The translations under genes were made by a program, and so were the position numbers. Source: a bacterium (lineage in GTDB: Bacteria; UBP18; UBA7526). Taken from it: 62,354 nucleotides of DNA. Location of the stretch: assembly GCA_030619985.1 (NCBI GenBank), contig JAUXAI010000003.1, positions 1 to 62,354 of the forward strand, given 5' to 3'. Below are positions 7,755 to 16,517 of the stretch, piece by piece. The notes beneath the pieces are model-generated. The model had not been told where the DNA came from. It did not search any database and was given only the letters and a program-made list of their open reading frames with translations. Each line of letters opens with the position of its first letter. The stretch's first letter is position 1.

Positions 7755-8872
7755 TCTCTTTTGCTCCCGACTAATTCTGCCAACTTCTTCTCTAAGAATA
7801 GTGCCCTATTCGCCACAGTATCAATCTTTAATTTATGAGAAAGAATCTGTTGACGAGCAGATTCTACTTTAGACTTCACTACTCCCCAGTTATTAATAAG
7901 AAATTGAATCTTTTTTGCTAAAGCCTGAACATCGTTATTGGGTACATACTCCAGGGCATCCCCATAGAGTTCCCTCATATAGGGAACATCAAAGGTAATG
8001 CAGGGCTTTCCCATTAACAGTTCTTCTGCCGGAGGGATTCCAGACCAGATCTGCACTCCAAATATCGATTCCTGAATTACTCGGAATTTCTTCTCTCCGG
8101 CAAATTCTCCTAAGAATTTACATTGCACTTTCTTCTTCCTCGCTAATCTTTTTAGAAATCTCTTCTCTTTCCCCCCACCTATGATAACTAATAGTGGAGG
8201 ATTACTTAATAAACTTAAAGCCTCAATGGTCATATGAATTCTTTTATGAGGGGTAAGGCGGGCAATGGTTATTATCTGGTACCTTTCCTTCGCCTTTTCA
8301 TTGAATAATTTATTCGCTGTCTCTGTTTCCATGAAGGGATAGAAAAAATCGCATTCTACCCTAGTCCCAAGGAATTGTTCCAGGGGTTTCACAAATTCCC
8401 TCCCCGCCAGGGTCCTCATATCAGCCTGCAACCAAGCCTGAAAGATTCGTCTATAATATCTGCTCCATCCAACAGTATCGATCTTGACATTATTATGATA
8501 GCCCCATTCTTTAGAATCTTCTAACCCCACCCGAAAAGGTGGAACCCATTCCGCATGGGAAAGGAGTGGAACTTTAAAGCGCTCCCGAAACAACACTCCT
8601 GCTTCACACACCATCTCCCCAGCACTATAGATCACATCATAGGTATGGGAGGGAAAAGAAAAGACTATCTCTCTATTCACCTTTCCTGAACTCATTGGTA
8701 AACGGTAAATTTCTAATCCCGGCATGCGCTTTAGTTTTCTATACTCTCCATATTTCTCAATTCTAGTAACTACCAAGGTAATCCTATGGCCCAACTTAAG
8801 TAACTCTTCGACTAAGTGAAGGAAGGGTGGTTTAAAACCCACAATAGAATGGCCTAAAAAAAGTATTTTCAT
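7751..8872 (-). CDS. GT4-like glycosyltransferase
   Basis: 373-residue GT-B protein. Residues 1-30 give MKILFLGHSIVGFKPPFLHL, a usual GT4 opening; the donor half begins around YQIITIARLTPHKRIHMTIE (about 197-216) and has LLVIIGGGKEKRFLKRL (about 227-243). The usual EGFG motif is degenerate (SGIPPAEELLMGKPCITF near residue 277-294), with the second Glu kept. Overlaps both neighbours by 4 bases, so it is in one polycistronic unit with wecB and the methyltransferase. Sugar specificity unknown. Confidence 0.8.
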   Translation of the reverse strand: MKILFLGHSIVGFKPPFLHLVEELLKLGHRITLVVTRIEKYGEYRKLKRMPGLEIYRLPMSSGKVNREIVFSFPSHTYDVIYSAGEMVCEAGVLFRERFKVPLLSHAEWVPPFRVGLEDSKEWGYHNNVKIDTVGWSRYYRRIFQAWLQADMRTLAGREFVKPLEQFLGTRVECDFFYPFMETETANKLFNEKAKERYQIITIARLTPHKRIHMTIEALSLLSNPPLLVIIGGGKEKRFLKRLARKKKVQCKFLGEFAGEKKFRVIQESIFGVQIWSGIPPAEELLMGKPCITFDVPYMRELYGDALEYVPNNDVQALAKKIQFLINNWGVVKSKVESARQQILSHKLKIDTVANRALFLEKKLAELVGSKRD

Positions 8873-9537
8873 CTTACTTTTTCCTTGGTGTTAGTGGCAG
8901 CCACAATTAATCTATCGCCAAATTGGGGAAAAATATCGCATATTTTACGATTAACAAGATAGCCTTTGTGTCCAAAAAGTCTAATTGTCATTCCGGAAGA
9001 GGTTATTCTTTTGATTTTGAACCCGGGTTTAAGAAATATTTCTTTAATAAGATCGTGGATTTCATATACCCGAAGATGGGCACTGCCCGCAGTACCAGCA
9101 TAGAATGGTCTTCGTCCTCGTAAAAGTCTTAATCTATTTACCAGACTGGCAACATTTGGGGTGCTAAGAACTAATAAGCCATCCTTTTTGAGAACTCTCG
9201 TGCATTCTCCCATCACGAACTTCTCGTTCGTTATATGTTCTATCACCTCAGCCATAATCACAACATCAAACTCATTTGCTCTAAAGGGCCAATCCTCGGT
9301 GATATCCCCCATTACTACCTTAACACCTTTCCTACGGGCAATAGTGATACACTCCTCATCGAGTTCCATACCAATAACTTCAAAATCATTCTTTAATTCC
9401 TTTGCTATAATTCCCTTTCCTAACCCTACATCAAGCAACTTTCTTCCTTTCCCATGACATTTTACTAAATCAATGATTCTTGCCAGCCGACTATTCTCCT
9501 CAGCATGTTCTGTAGGGTCTAACTTTTCTTTCTCCAT
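8869..9537 (-). CDS. Class I SAM-dependent methyltransferase
   Basis: 222 residues. Motif I is KLLDVGLGKGIIAKEL (about 33-48), motif II around FEVIGMELDEECI, and motif IV FDVVIMAEVIEHI (about 89-101), followed by VLKKDGLLVLSTPN. This is the Methyltransf_11 pattern typical of polysaccharide-modifying methyltransferases. Overlaps the next glycosyltransferase by 4 bases. The preceding 17 bases separate it from a glycosyltransferase remnant. Confidence 0.85.
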   Translation of the reverse strand: MEKEKLDPTEHAEENSRLARIIDLVKCHGKGRKLLDVGLGKGIIAKELKNDFEVIGMELDEECITIARRKGVKVVMGDITEDWPFRANEFDVVIMAEVIEHITNEKFVMGECTRVLKKDGLLVLSTPNVASLVNRLRLLRGRRPFYAGTAGSAHLRVYEIHDLIKEIFLKPGFKIKRITSSGMTIRLFGHKGYLVNRKICDIFPQFGDRLIVAATNTKEKVR

Positions 9538-9554
9538 AATAAATTTCCTTACAA

Positions 9555-10013
9555 TTATTTTTCTACCCGGGTAACAATAAATATTCTACACTTAAAGGTT
9601 TTGGAAAGAATCCTTTCTAAGCGATACCAGAAGTCAGGAAAAGTATTATACTTCAGCCCTTTCTCTTCAATAATGCTAAAGCCGCATTCTTTCAATTTCC
9701 TTTTAGGGATAGCGAAGGTATATTGTAGAATAGTCCTTTTCCTGGTATTTAGTTCATTCATCCACTTTTCTTGACTCTTGATTATTTTTTTGATCCTTTG
9801 GACTATCCTTTCCCAATTCAATTCCCTCTCTACTCTCTGCCTTCCCTGTCTCCCTAATTTTCGGGCAAGTTCAGGATTAGTAAGTAATTTAATGAGTGGC
9901 TCTGCGATTTGATTGATATCAAAGGAGTCTACCAGTAGACCAGTTTCTCCATCGATAATGGCATCAGAGGTTCCTTCAGTCTTTCCACCAATGACCAGTT
10001 TGCTACAAGCATT
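9555..10013 (-). pseudogene. Chimeric remnant: GT4 C-terminus joined to a methyltransferase C-terminus
   Basis: An open frame without a proper start runs from 10013 to the stop at 9555. Its first ~64 codons (NACSKLVIGGKTEGTSDAII ... LLTNPELARKLGRQGRQR ... NWERIVQRIKKIIKS) match the C-terminus of the intact GT4 at 10682-11761 almost residue for residue, and the DNA is also very similar. It then changes to KRKLKECGFSIIEEKGLKYN ... RILSKTFKCRIFIVTRVEK, which looks like the C-terminus of a SAM methyltransferase. A TAA stop lies directly upstream (10014-10016). Neither half has its catalytic domain, so I call it a recombination scar. Confidence 0.8.
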
Positions 10014-10031
10014 TTACACTTAAAGAAAGGT

Positions 10032-10532
10032 TTATTTTTGTGCTTTAATATGTAGGTTGCCAACGATATGTGAACAACTCTCAATCTTTAATCCACACTT
10101 TATAAGCAATTCCTTCATAGTCTGCATTGTAAATCCTGCATAATGAAAGTTTTCTGGATAATCCTGTCCACCATATAGTCGCTTAATGAATTCACGGTCA
10201 GGCAAATTCATTCTGGCTAACTCTCTTACATCCGGACATTCAAGTATTAAAATACCTCCTTTTCTTAGACACTTAATCCATCTTTTTAAAATCTCTTCTA
10301 CTTCACCTTGCGGAAAATGTTCAATCACATCTATCGCTAATATTTCATCCACATTTGAATAATTCAGGTTTCTAATATCTGTAACCACATCAACGCCGGA
10401 AAGGGACCTAATATCAATATTTACATAACCCTCACGAATATGTTTACTACAACCTATATTAAGTCTCAAGCCCTTACCAGAAATAACTTTCCTTTTTCTT
10501 GGTAACTTGAACTTCGAAAAAATATTTAACAT
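10032..10532 (-). CDS. Small class I SAM methyltransferase
   Basis: About 166 residues from the ATG at 10530-10532 (a TTG at 10553 would add seven residues). Motif I is the variant LRLNIGCSKHIREGYVNID, then DVVTDIRNL, the post-motif DEILAIDVIEHFP, and LRKGGILILECPD. This is the short predicted-SAM-methyltransferase type found in LPS clusters. Unlike its neighbours it is not overlapped: it has its own promoter-like sequence (10573-10602), and it sits exactly where the adjacent GT4 remnant is broken, so it was probably inserted there. Confidence 0.8.
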   Translation of the reverse strand: MLNIFSKFKLPRKRKVISGKGLRLNIGCSKHIREGYVNIDIRSLSGVDVVTDIRNLNYSNVDEILAIDVIEHFPQGEVEEILKRWIKCLRKGGILILECPDVRELARMNLPDREFIKRLYGGQDYPENFHYAGFTMQTMKELLIKCGLKIESCSHIVGNLHIKAQK

Positions 10533-10572
10533 AATATCTTCTTTTTCCACCAAAATATATATTGTTTCGAAA

Positions 10573-10602
10573 AGTATAGCGAAATTTTATTACTTTTAGC
10601 AA
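10573..10602 (-). promoter_or_regulatory. Sigma-70-type promoter for the small methyltransferase
   Basis: On the minus strand TTGCTA (10602-10597), 18-base spacer, TATACT (10578-10573), about 40 bases before the ATG at 10532. The surrounding 128-bp gap (10554-10681) is AT-rich and holds no gene. Confidence 0.5.
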
Positions 10603-10681
10603 TAAGTAAAGTCTTTGTAGCTTCTTGTTTATTATCTTATGGTTAGCAGAAGAGAAGACACTATAGCAAGGTGACCTCTCT

Positions 10682-11761
10682 CTAACTTCTGATTATTTTT
10701 CTGATTCTCTGGGCTATCCTTTCCCAATTCAATTCCCTCTCTACCCTCCATCTTCCTTGCTTCCCTAATTTTCGGGCAAGTCCAGGATTGGTGAGCAATT
10801 TAATAAGCACCTCTGCGATTTGATTGATATCAAAGGAATCTATTAGCAGGCCAGTTTCTCCATCGATAATGGCATCAGAGGTTCCTCCAATTCTTCCCCC
10901 AATAACTGGCTTTCCGCAGGCATTGGCCTCTGAGTACACAATGCCAAATCCCTCCATACTACTAAGCATAATAAAAACATCACAAGCAGTATAATACAGG
11001 GGGAGTTCCTTCTCATTCACTTTTCCAGTAAAGATTACTTTCTCCTCCAATTTTAAATTCTTTACTATTTTCCTCAGCGTTTCTTTCTCTTCGCCTTCGC
11101 CAACGATCAGATAAACGAGGTTTGGTATTTTCTTTAAAACTTGAGGTAGGGTCTTTAGGACTTTATCGTGACCTTTGTGATTGTCTAAACGGGAAATGGT
11201 TAGAATAACCTTCTTATCCTCCAAATGATGTCTTTCCATGATCGGGAAAGGATCAAGACCAGGATTAAATTTGACTGGATTCACACCAGGATGGACAACC
11301 ACAATCTTTTCCTCTGAGATACCGATTTCAGCCAATTTTTCTTTTGCAAAGTGACAGGCAGTAATTATTCTGTCAGCTCTTTTAAAACTCTTTTGAATGA
11401 TTTTTCTTCTTTCTGGGGGAAGGATTTCCTCCAGATAAATAATGATATTATAAGGAATCTTAAAAAGAAGATTTGATAAGGAGGCCAAGCGAACATAATG
11501 TGACCCATGAGCAATCAGGACCTTTTCTATTTTCTCTCTTTTTAATATGGAGAAAAAAGCGAGGCGGGAGATGGCTATCTTTTTAGTTCGAACTATCTTA
11601 AAGTTCTGTTTCCGATCAAACTCTGAATCTCTTTCTACTCCCGGTGCTAAGACAGTTACTTCTTCACCTAAAGAAGTAAGGTTCTTTGTTAACTCATAAC
11701 AATAGGCTTGAATCCCACCTATCTCAGGTAAAAAACCATTGGTAGCTAATAGAATTCTCAC
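10682..11761 (-). CDS. GT4 glycosyltransferase, tandem paralogue A
   Basis: 359 residues. MRILLATNGFLPEIGGIQAY is the acceptor-side GGxxxY-type opening; donor-side motifs are VILTISRLDNHKGHDKVLK (about 186-204) and the E-x7-E box MEGFGIVYSEANACGKPVIG (about 268-287). It is a close paralogue of the next gene (11764-12864) over its whole length and of the remnant at 9555-10013 over its C-terminus. Starts 2 bases after the upstream copy. Likely adds successive similar sugars of a surface glycan; sugar unknown. Confidence 0.87.
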   Translation of the reverse strand: MRILLATNGFLPEIGGIQAYCYELTKNLTSLGEEVTVLAPGVERDSEFDRKQNFKIVRTKKIAISRLAFFSILKREKIEKVLIAHGSHYVRLASLSNLLFKIPYNIIIYLEEILPPERRKIIQKSFKRADRIITACHFAKEKLAEIGISEEKIVVVHPGVNPVKFNPGLDPFPIMERHHLEDKKVILTISRLDNHKGHDKVLKTLPQVLKKIPNLVYLIVGEGEEKETLRKIVKNLKLEEKVIFTGKVNEKELPLYYTACDVFIMLSSMEGFGIVYSEANACGKPVIGGRIGGTSDAIIDGETGLLIDSFDINQIAEVLIKLLTNPGLARKLGKQGRWRVERELNWERIAQRIRKIIRS

Positions 11762-11763
11762 GA

Positions 11764-12864
11764 CTATTCTCTAATTATTCCTCTAATCTTTTCTGCCATT
11801 TTCTGCCAGTTCAATTCCTTTTCTACTCTCCTCCTCCCCTCTTCTCCTAACTTTCGGGCAACTTCCGGATTGGTGAGCAATTTAATCAATGCTTGGGCAA
11901 TCTGGTTGATATTTAAGGGGTCTACAAGGAGGCCAGTCTCACCATCGATGACAGCATCTGGAACTCCTCCACTCCTTCCCCCAATGACCGGCTTCCCACA
12001 GGCGTTGGCCTCTAAATAGGTAATGCCAAAACCTTCCACATCGCCTTTTTCCTTTATTTCATAGCTGGGCATAATGAATAAGTCGCAGGCCATGTAGTAT
12101 AAAGGGATTTCTTTCTCTTTCACCTTTCCCGCGAAGATCACCCTTCCCTCTAATTTTAGATCTCTCACCATTTCCCTTAGCGCTTCCTCCTCTTTCCCCT
12201 TACCGACAATTAAATAGATCAGGTGGGGCACCTTTTCTAAAACTTGGGGAAGGGCTTTTAAGACATTATGATGGCCTTTTCGTTTGACCAAATGGGAAAC
12301 GGTCAGGATGACCTTTTTGCCTTCGAGATTATACTTCTTCTTAATGGAGGAAGGATCGCACCTGGGATTAAATTTGATTGGGTTCACCCCGGGATAAATG
12401 ACCAAGATCTTCTTTTCTGGGATGCCAATCTCAATCAATTTCTCCTTTGTGAAGTTACTTATCGTGATAACCTTCTTGGCCCTTTCGAAGTTCTTCTGGA
12501 TCGATCTCTTTCTCCCTGGGATAAGGATCTCTCCTCCATAGACAATGATGTCATAAGGGATTTTTAAAAGAAGGTTTACCCAAGAGGCTAAACGGGCATA
12601 ATTCGCCCGATGGGCAACCAAAATCTTCTCTATCTTCTCTCTTTTTAGAATGGAGAAGAAGGTAAAATAGAGGCTAATTTTCTTTTTTATCCTGACTATC
12701 TTGAAGTTCTGCCTTTTATCAAACTCTGAATCTCCTTCTACTCTGGGTGCTAAAACGACTATCTCCTCACCTAAGGAAGTAAGATTCTTAGCCAACTCAT
12801 AGCAATAGGTTTGGATCCCTCCCACCTTCGGTGGAAAGTCATTTGTAGCTAACAGGATTCTCAT
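11764..12864 (-). CDS. GT4 glycosyltransferase, tandem paralogue B
   Basis: 366 residues. Opening MRILLATNDFPPKVGGIQTY, linker VITISNFTKEKLIEIGIPE, donor-side VILTVSHLVKRKGHHNVLK and VEGFGITYLEANACGKPVIG. Compared with paralogue A it has a short extra segment before the EGFG box (YEIKEKGDVEGFG). The start overlaps the DegT gene stop by 4 bases. Clear product of a tandem duplication with paralogue A. Confidence 0.87.
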   Translation of the reverse strand: MRILLATNDFPPKVGGIQTYCYELAKNLTSLGEEIVVLAPRVEGDSEFDKRQNFKIVRIKKKISLYFTFFSILKREKIEKILVAHRANYARLASWVNLLLKIPYDIIVYGGEILIPGRKRSIQKNFERAKKVITISNFTKEKLIEIGIPEKKILVIYPGVNPIKFNPRCDPSSIKKKYNLEGKKVILTVSHLVKRKGHHNVLKALPQVLEKVPHLIYLIVGKGKEEEALREMVRDLKLEGRVIFAGKVKEKEIPLYYMACDLFIMPSYEIKEKGDVEGFGITYLEANACGKPVIGGRSGGVPDAVIDGETGLLVDPLNINQIAQALIKLLTNPEVARKLGEEGRRRVEKELNWQKMAEKIRGIIRE

Positions 12865-14081
12865 CTCTTGTAATGCCTGATCACTTTTCTCACGGCATCC
12901 ATAACATCATTAATATCTTCTTCAGTCAATTTAGTAGACAAGGACAGGGATATCGTTCTATCTGAGATATATTCTGCATTGGGAAAGTCCCCTCGCTTAT
13001 AACCAAACCTCTTCTTGTAATAGGAAGAAAGATGAAGAGCAAGAAAGTGGATGCCGATCCCGATATTCTCTGCCTGCAAAGCAACAGCAAACTGATTTCT
13101 ATCACACTTTAATCTTTCCAACTTTAATAAAATAGTATAGAGATGGCGGGCGTGACGGATATTCTTCTCTTCGATAGGAGTTTCTATCTCTGGAATCTTT
13201 GCGAAGGCCTGATTATAGAGTCTGAAATACTTCTCCCTCATCTTCAGATTCTCTTCCACCCTTTTCAATTGATGAATCCCTAATGCCGCCTGAATATCCA
13301 TCATATTGTACTTATATCCCGGATAGAGAATATCATAGGGAGTGAATCCTTCCTGAGAATATCTCTTCCAGGCATCCTTTGAAAGACCATGGAGCCGTAA
13401 AACCCTTAGTTTTTTAGCCCATTCATCATTATTAGTGGTAAGCATCCCCCCTTCACCAGTAACCACATTCTTTGTGGCATAGAAACTGAAGGCAGTGAGA
13501 TGGCCGATATTTCCAATCTTTTTATTCTTATAGCGGGCTTCTACTGCATGGGCGGCATCCTCAATGACAAAGAGACTATTTTCTTTGGCGATCTTCATAA
13601 TCTCATCCATTCTGCATGGCCTTCCATATAGATGAACAGGGATGATGGCTTTCAGCCGAGTTCGGAGTTCGGAGTTCGGAGTTCGGAGTTTAAGGTAGTC
13701 TTGAATCTTATTAGGGTCAATATTACCGGTCTCTTTCTCCACATCAATAAACACCGGGGTGGCTCCCTGGTGGATGATAACATTTGCTGTCGAAGCAAAG
13801 GTTAAAGGGGAAGTAATCACCTTATCCCCCTTCCCAATCCTAGCAATCTCCAAAGCAAGGTGCAATCCTGCGGTACAGGAGTTCAAGGTAATGGCGTATT
13901 TACATCCGATATAATTCTTGAAATCTTCCTCGAATCTTGCCACTCTGGGCCCAGTGGAGAGCCAACCAGATTTTAAAGTTTTTACTACCTCTTCTATCTC
14001 CTTTTCTCTAATATCTGGTGCTCCAAAGACTAAGAATTTTTTTCTCACCGGCTTTCCCCCGAAAAGGGCCAATTTCTCCAT
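12861..14081 (-). CDS. DegT/DnrJ/EryC1 (WbpE-like) sugar aminotransferase with in-frame heptamer insert
   Basis: PLP enzyme that aminates a nucleotide-linked keto sugar. Motifs: GWLSTGPRVARFEEDF (about 35-50), LNSCTAGLHLAL (about 64-75), VIEDAAHAVEARYKNKKIGN (about 170-189), and the PLP-Lys in FSFYATKNVVTGEGGML (about 194-210). 406 residues, slightly long for the family. The stretch LRTPNSELRT (about residues 131-141), just before the conserved KAIIPVHLYGRPCRMDEI, is encoded by four tandem ttcggag units (13661-13688) and has no counterpart expected in the family. Could be WbpE-like with the WbpD/WbpI-like genes, but other DegT roles are possible. Confidence 0.88.
   Translation of the reverse strand: MEKLALFGGKPVRKKFLVFGAPDIREKEIEEVVKTLKSGWLSTGPRVARFEEDFKNYIGCKYAITLNSCTAGLHLALEIARIGKGDKVITSPLTFASTANVIIHQGATPVFIDVEKETGNIDPNKIQDYLKLRTPNSELRTRLKAIIPVHLYGRPCRMDEIMKIAKENSLFVIEDAAHAVEARYKNKKIGNIGHLTAFSFYATKNVVTGEGGMLTTNNDEWAKKLRVLRLHGLSKDAWKRYSQEGFTPYDILYPGYKYNMMDIQAALGIHQLKRVEENLKMREKYFRLYNQAFAKIPEIETPIEEKNIRHARHLYTILLKLERLKCDRNQFAVALQAENIGIGIHFLALHLSSYYKKRFGYKRGDFPNAEYISDRTISLSLSTKLTEEDINDVMDAVRKVIRHYKR
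13658..13690. repeat. Heptamer array (4 x TTCGGAG) inside the degT coding region
   Basis: Four perfect consecutive ttcggag units at 13661-13688, with partial units at each side. The same 7-mer family (cttcggt, actccga) is present in the cinA-pgpA spacer at 30420-30520. Four units are 28 bases, so gain or loss of one unit would shift the frame. Confidence 0.95.
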
Positions 14082-14082
14082 T

Positions 14083-15204
14083 TTATACTATCCTTTCATA
14101 GACCTTGATTAGTTGCTCTCCATAGTTTTCCCAAGTATAATTTTCTATTTCTTCTCTGGCATTTGTGCCCATCGCCTTGATTTCCTGGGGCCTTTCGTAG
14201 AAATATAATATCTTCTCTTTCAATGCCTCAACATCCCTGATAGGAACAAGAAAGCCATCCTCACCATCTCTTACTAAAGAGCCGGAATTAAAGGTGGTGA
14301 TAACTGGTAGACCACAGGCCATGGCGATGTAATTGACTAAAGCAGAGCCCTCCTCAATGGAGGGGAAAACAAAGACGGAAGATTGACGGCAGATACTCTC
14401 TAAGTCATCACTCCAAGGGATATGTTTTAATGCTATTCTCTTTCGGTATTCCTCAAAAATCTTCCTAAAATCCTTTCCTATTCCTCCCACTAAGAGGAGT
14501 TCACTATTCTTTAATTTAAGTTCCAAAAAAGCCTTCAGGAGATACTGCGCTCCCTTGCGTAGAGAGATCTGTCCCATAAATAAAACCCGAAAGATTTTGT
14601 CCTTTTTTTCTCCCGGCTGATATTTCTCGATGTCTATTCCTAAGGGAATGAGGATCAATTGCTTTCTATCAAAACCTCTCTTTATAAAACTATCATAGAC
14701 AAATCGGGAAGGAACGCTTATATAGTCTGCTATTTCGTATTCCTTAAGACAGCGCTCGATAACTATATTTAACTCTGGCTCCAGTTTAATACCATAAGTT
14801 CTATATTCCTCTTTGATTAACTCCATCTGGGTAAGAATATGAGAAGAAGACCGCTCAACAATGGTTACTATTCCTCTTTTTTTGGCTTCTTTTAATGAAT
14901 AAAGGCACTGACTATTCCATCCGTGAAAGATGTCACATCCCTCTTTCAAAAGATTTCTAACTCGTCGATCGAAGTATAGATTCCTTAGATAATACCACCT
15001 CTTGGCATCGAGATAGGGAAGTTTTACTCTCTTGGGATAGAAGATGTTTACTATCCTATCCTTGTGTAACTCTACTTTGCTTCTGCCGATGGTAATTACT
15101 TTTTTTAAATAATTATGTGTATCTATTGCCTTGACTGCTTGATAGGCTAAACTCCCTATTCCCCCTTTTGTTAGAGGAGCACCCACGGCATAAATTACTT
15201 CCAC
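14083..15204 (-). CDS. GT4 glycosyltransferase
   Basis: 373 residues from the GTG at 15204, preferred because AAGGAG lies 6 bases upstream; an upstream GTG at 15222 would put that site inside the gene. Visible motifs: AVGAPLTKGGIGSLAYQAV at the N-terminus, IFHGWNSQCLYSLKEAKKRG near 95, YISVPSRFVYDSFIKRG (about 165), VLFMGQISLRKGAQYLLKA (about 216), and the E-x7-E box IEEGSALVNYIAMACGLPVI (about 290). Followed directly by DegT. Donor unknown. Confidence 0.85.
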   Translation of the reverse strand: MEVIYAVGAPLTKGGIGSLAYQAVKAIDTHNYLKKVITIGRSKVELHKDRIVNIFYPKRVKLPYLDAKRWYYLRNLYFDRRVRNLLKEGCDIFHGWNSQCLYSLKEAKKRGIVTIVERSSSHILTQMELIKEEYRTYGIKLEPELNIVIERCLKEYEIADYISVPSRFVYDSFIKRGFDRKQLILIPLGIDIEKYQPGEKKDKIFRVLFMGQISLRKGAQYLLKAFLELKLKNSELLLVGGIGKDFRKIFEEYRKRIALKHIPWSDDLESICRQSSVFVFPSIEEGSALVNYIAMACGLPVITTFNSGSLVRDGEDGFLVPIRDVEALKEKILYFYERPQEIKAMGTNAREEIENYTWENYGEQLIKVYERIV

Positions 15205-15221
15205 TTCCCTCTCCTTGGACA

Positions 15222-15345
15222 CAGATTCTCACAGATTGTTTACAGATTCACACAGATCACAGATATTGGATGCTTGATCCTTATTCTTGATAGTTTGATC
15301 GCTCGATAGCTACTCTGTTCACCGATCACTGTTCACTGACCACTT
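15222..15345. repeat. Repeat-word spacer (cacagatt / tgttcac words)
   Basis: Contains repeated cacagatt words at 15222-15265, cttgat/ttgatc words at 15270-15310 and gttcac/gatcact words at 15315-15345. The last part encodes the terminal VVSEQ and the TGA stop of the WaaG-like gene. Confidence 0.65.
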
Positions 15346-16468
15346 CCTGGTAAGCTTCCAGTGTTTTCTCTACATTCTTATCGACAGTAAAATTCTCAGC
15401 TAAAATCCGAGCATTCTTGGCTAATTTATCTCTAAATCTATCGTCAAAAGTGAGTCTTGTTTTTTGAGCAATCTCGGAAGGATTTTGGGGATTCTCTAAA
15501 AGAAGTCCGCTCTCCCCTTCTGTAATAATCTCTGCTGCCCCGCTTGCTTTACTCACAATAATGGGAAGTCCACTGGCCAGGGTCTCAAGACAGACATTGC
15601 CAAAGGGTTCATAGATAGTAGGAAGAACGAAAAAGTCGCTTGCTACATAGAACTTTCTTAAGTCTTTTCTTTCCCCAGCAAAGATTATTCTATTTTTCAC
15701 TCCCAGCTTTTTTGCTAATCTAAAGTATGGTCTCTTTTTGCCCTTTGCTACCACTAAGACCTTTAGTGGTTTCTCTTCTTTCAAGAGAGAAATAGCCTCG
15801 ATTAAGTATTTTAAGCCCTTCCTCCTATAGCCACTCCCCACGAAGAGAATGAGGAATTCTTCCTCGCTAACGTTGAATTCTTTTCTTATCTCCTCTCTAA
15901 ATAATGTCTTGTTTTTGGGATGAAACTCTTCCAGGTCCACTCCATTATAGATGACCACAATATCTTCTGGTCGAACCCCATAATATTTTATGATTTCTTC
16001 TTTCCCCTCCTTTGATATAGCGATTATTTTTTTATAATTATTTTCTTTAAAGATTCTCTTTTCCAGGAAAAGGAGGCTTAAATGTAGAGGGTTGAGAAGG
16101 ATGGAGAGTCTGGCTATAGGATTGGGAGTAATCTCCAATAGCCGCTTCCTCCACTCCCTATGAACTCCATCTCCGGCGCGATAGATATCCTGATAGAGAG
16201 TTCGGTCGAAGCTATTAACGATATCAAATCTCTCCTCTTCCAATAATTTTTTCACATTATAGGCGAAACTCAATGCTTTAAGAAAAGAAGGACCTTTCAG
16301 GGTAGAAACCCTATGAAAGATAATCCCTTTTGGGGCACTGGGATCCCACTTTCTGGCAAAGACATGAACCTCGTGCCCCCTCTTTAATAAACCCTCTGCC
16401 AGATAACTCACATACCTCTCTGCTCCCCCATATTTATGATAACTTTGACGAATTAAGGCGATCTTCAT
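15326..16468 (-). CDS. WaaG-like GT4 glycosyltransferase (LPS core)
   Basis: 380 residues. Opening KIALIRQSYHKYGGAERYVS, then RAGDGVHREWRKR (about 120-132) and YEPFGNVCLETLASGLPIIV (about 286-305) are very close to the WaaG/RfaG LPS glucosyltransferase I pattern; VIYNGVDLEEFHP and FVGSGYRRKGLKYLI mark the donor domain. WaaG adds the first outer-core hexose to heptose II; the same position in the core is plausible here but the sugar is inferred. First gene downstream of the minus-strand promoter at 16510-16538. Its last codons come from repeat words. Confidence 0.85.
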   Translation of the reverse strand: MKIALIRQSYHKYGGAERYVSYLAEGLLKRGHEVHVFARKWDPSAPKGIIFHRVSTLKGPSFLKALSFAYNVKKLLEEERFDIVNSFDRTLYQDIYRAGDGVHREWRKRLLEITPNPIARLSILLNPLHLSLLFLEKRIFKENNYKKIIAISKEGKEEIIKYYGVRPEDIVVIYNGVDLEEFHPKNKTLFREEIRKEFNVSEEEFLILFVGSGYRRKGLKYLIEAISLLKEEKPLKVLVVAKGKKRPYFRLAKKLGVKNRIIFAGERKDLRKFYVASDFFVLPTIYEPFGNVCLETLASGLPIIVSKASGAAEIITEGESGLLLENPQNPSEIAQKTRLTFDDRFRDKLAKNARILAENFTVDKNVEKTLEAYQEVVSEQ

Positions 16469-16488
16469 GCTCTATCCTTCCCAAAAGA

Positions 16489-16517
16489 TTGTCTTTCTTT
16501 TTTCTTTATGATATAAT
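16489..16517 (+). promoter_or_regulatory. Promoter for the plus-strand methyltransferase
   Basis: TTGTCT (16489-16494), 17-base spacer, TATAAT (16512-16517); ATG follows about 40 bases downstream at 16559. It overlaps the divergent minus-strand promoter at the -10 region. Confidence 0.6.
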
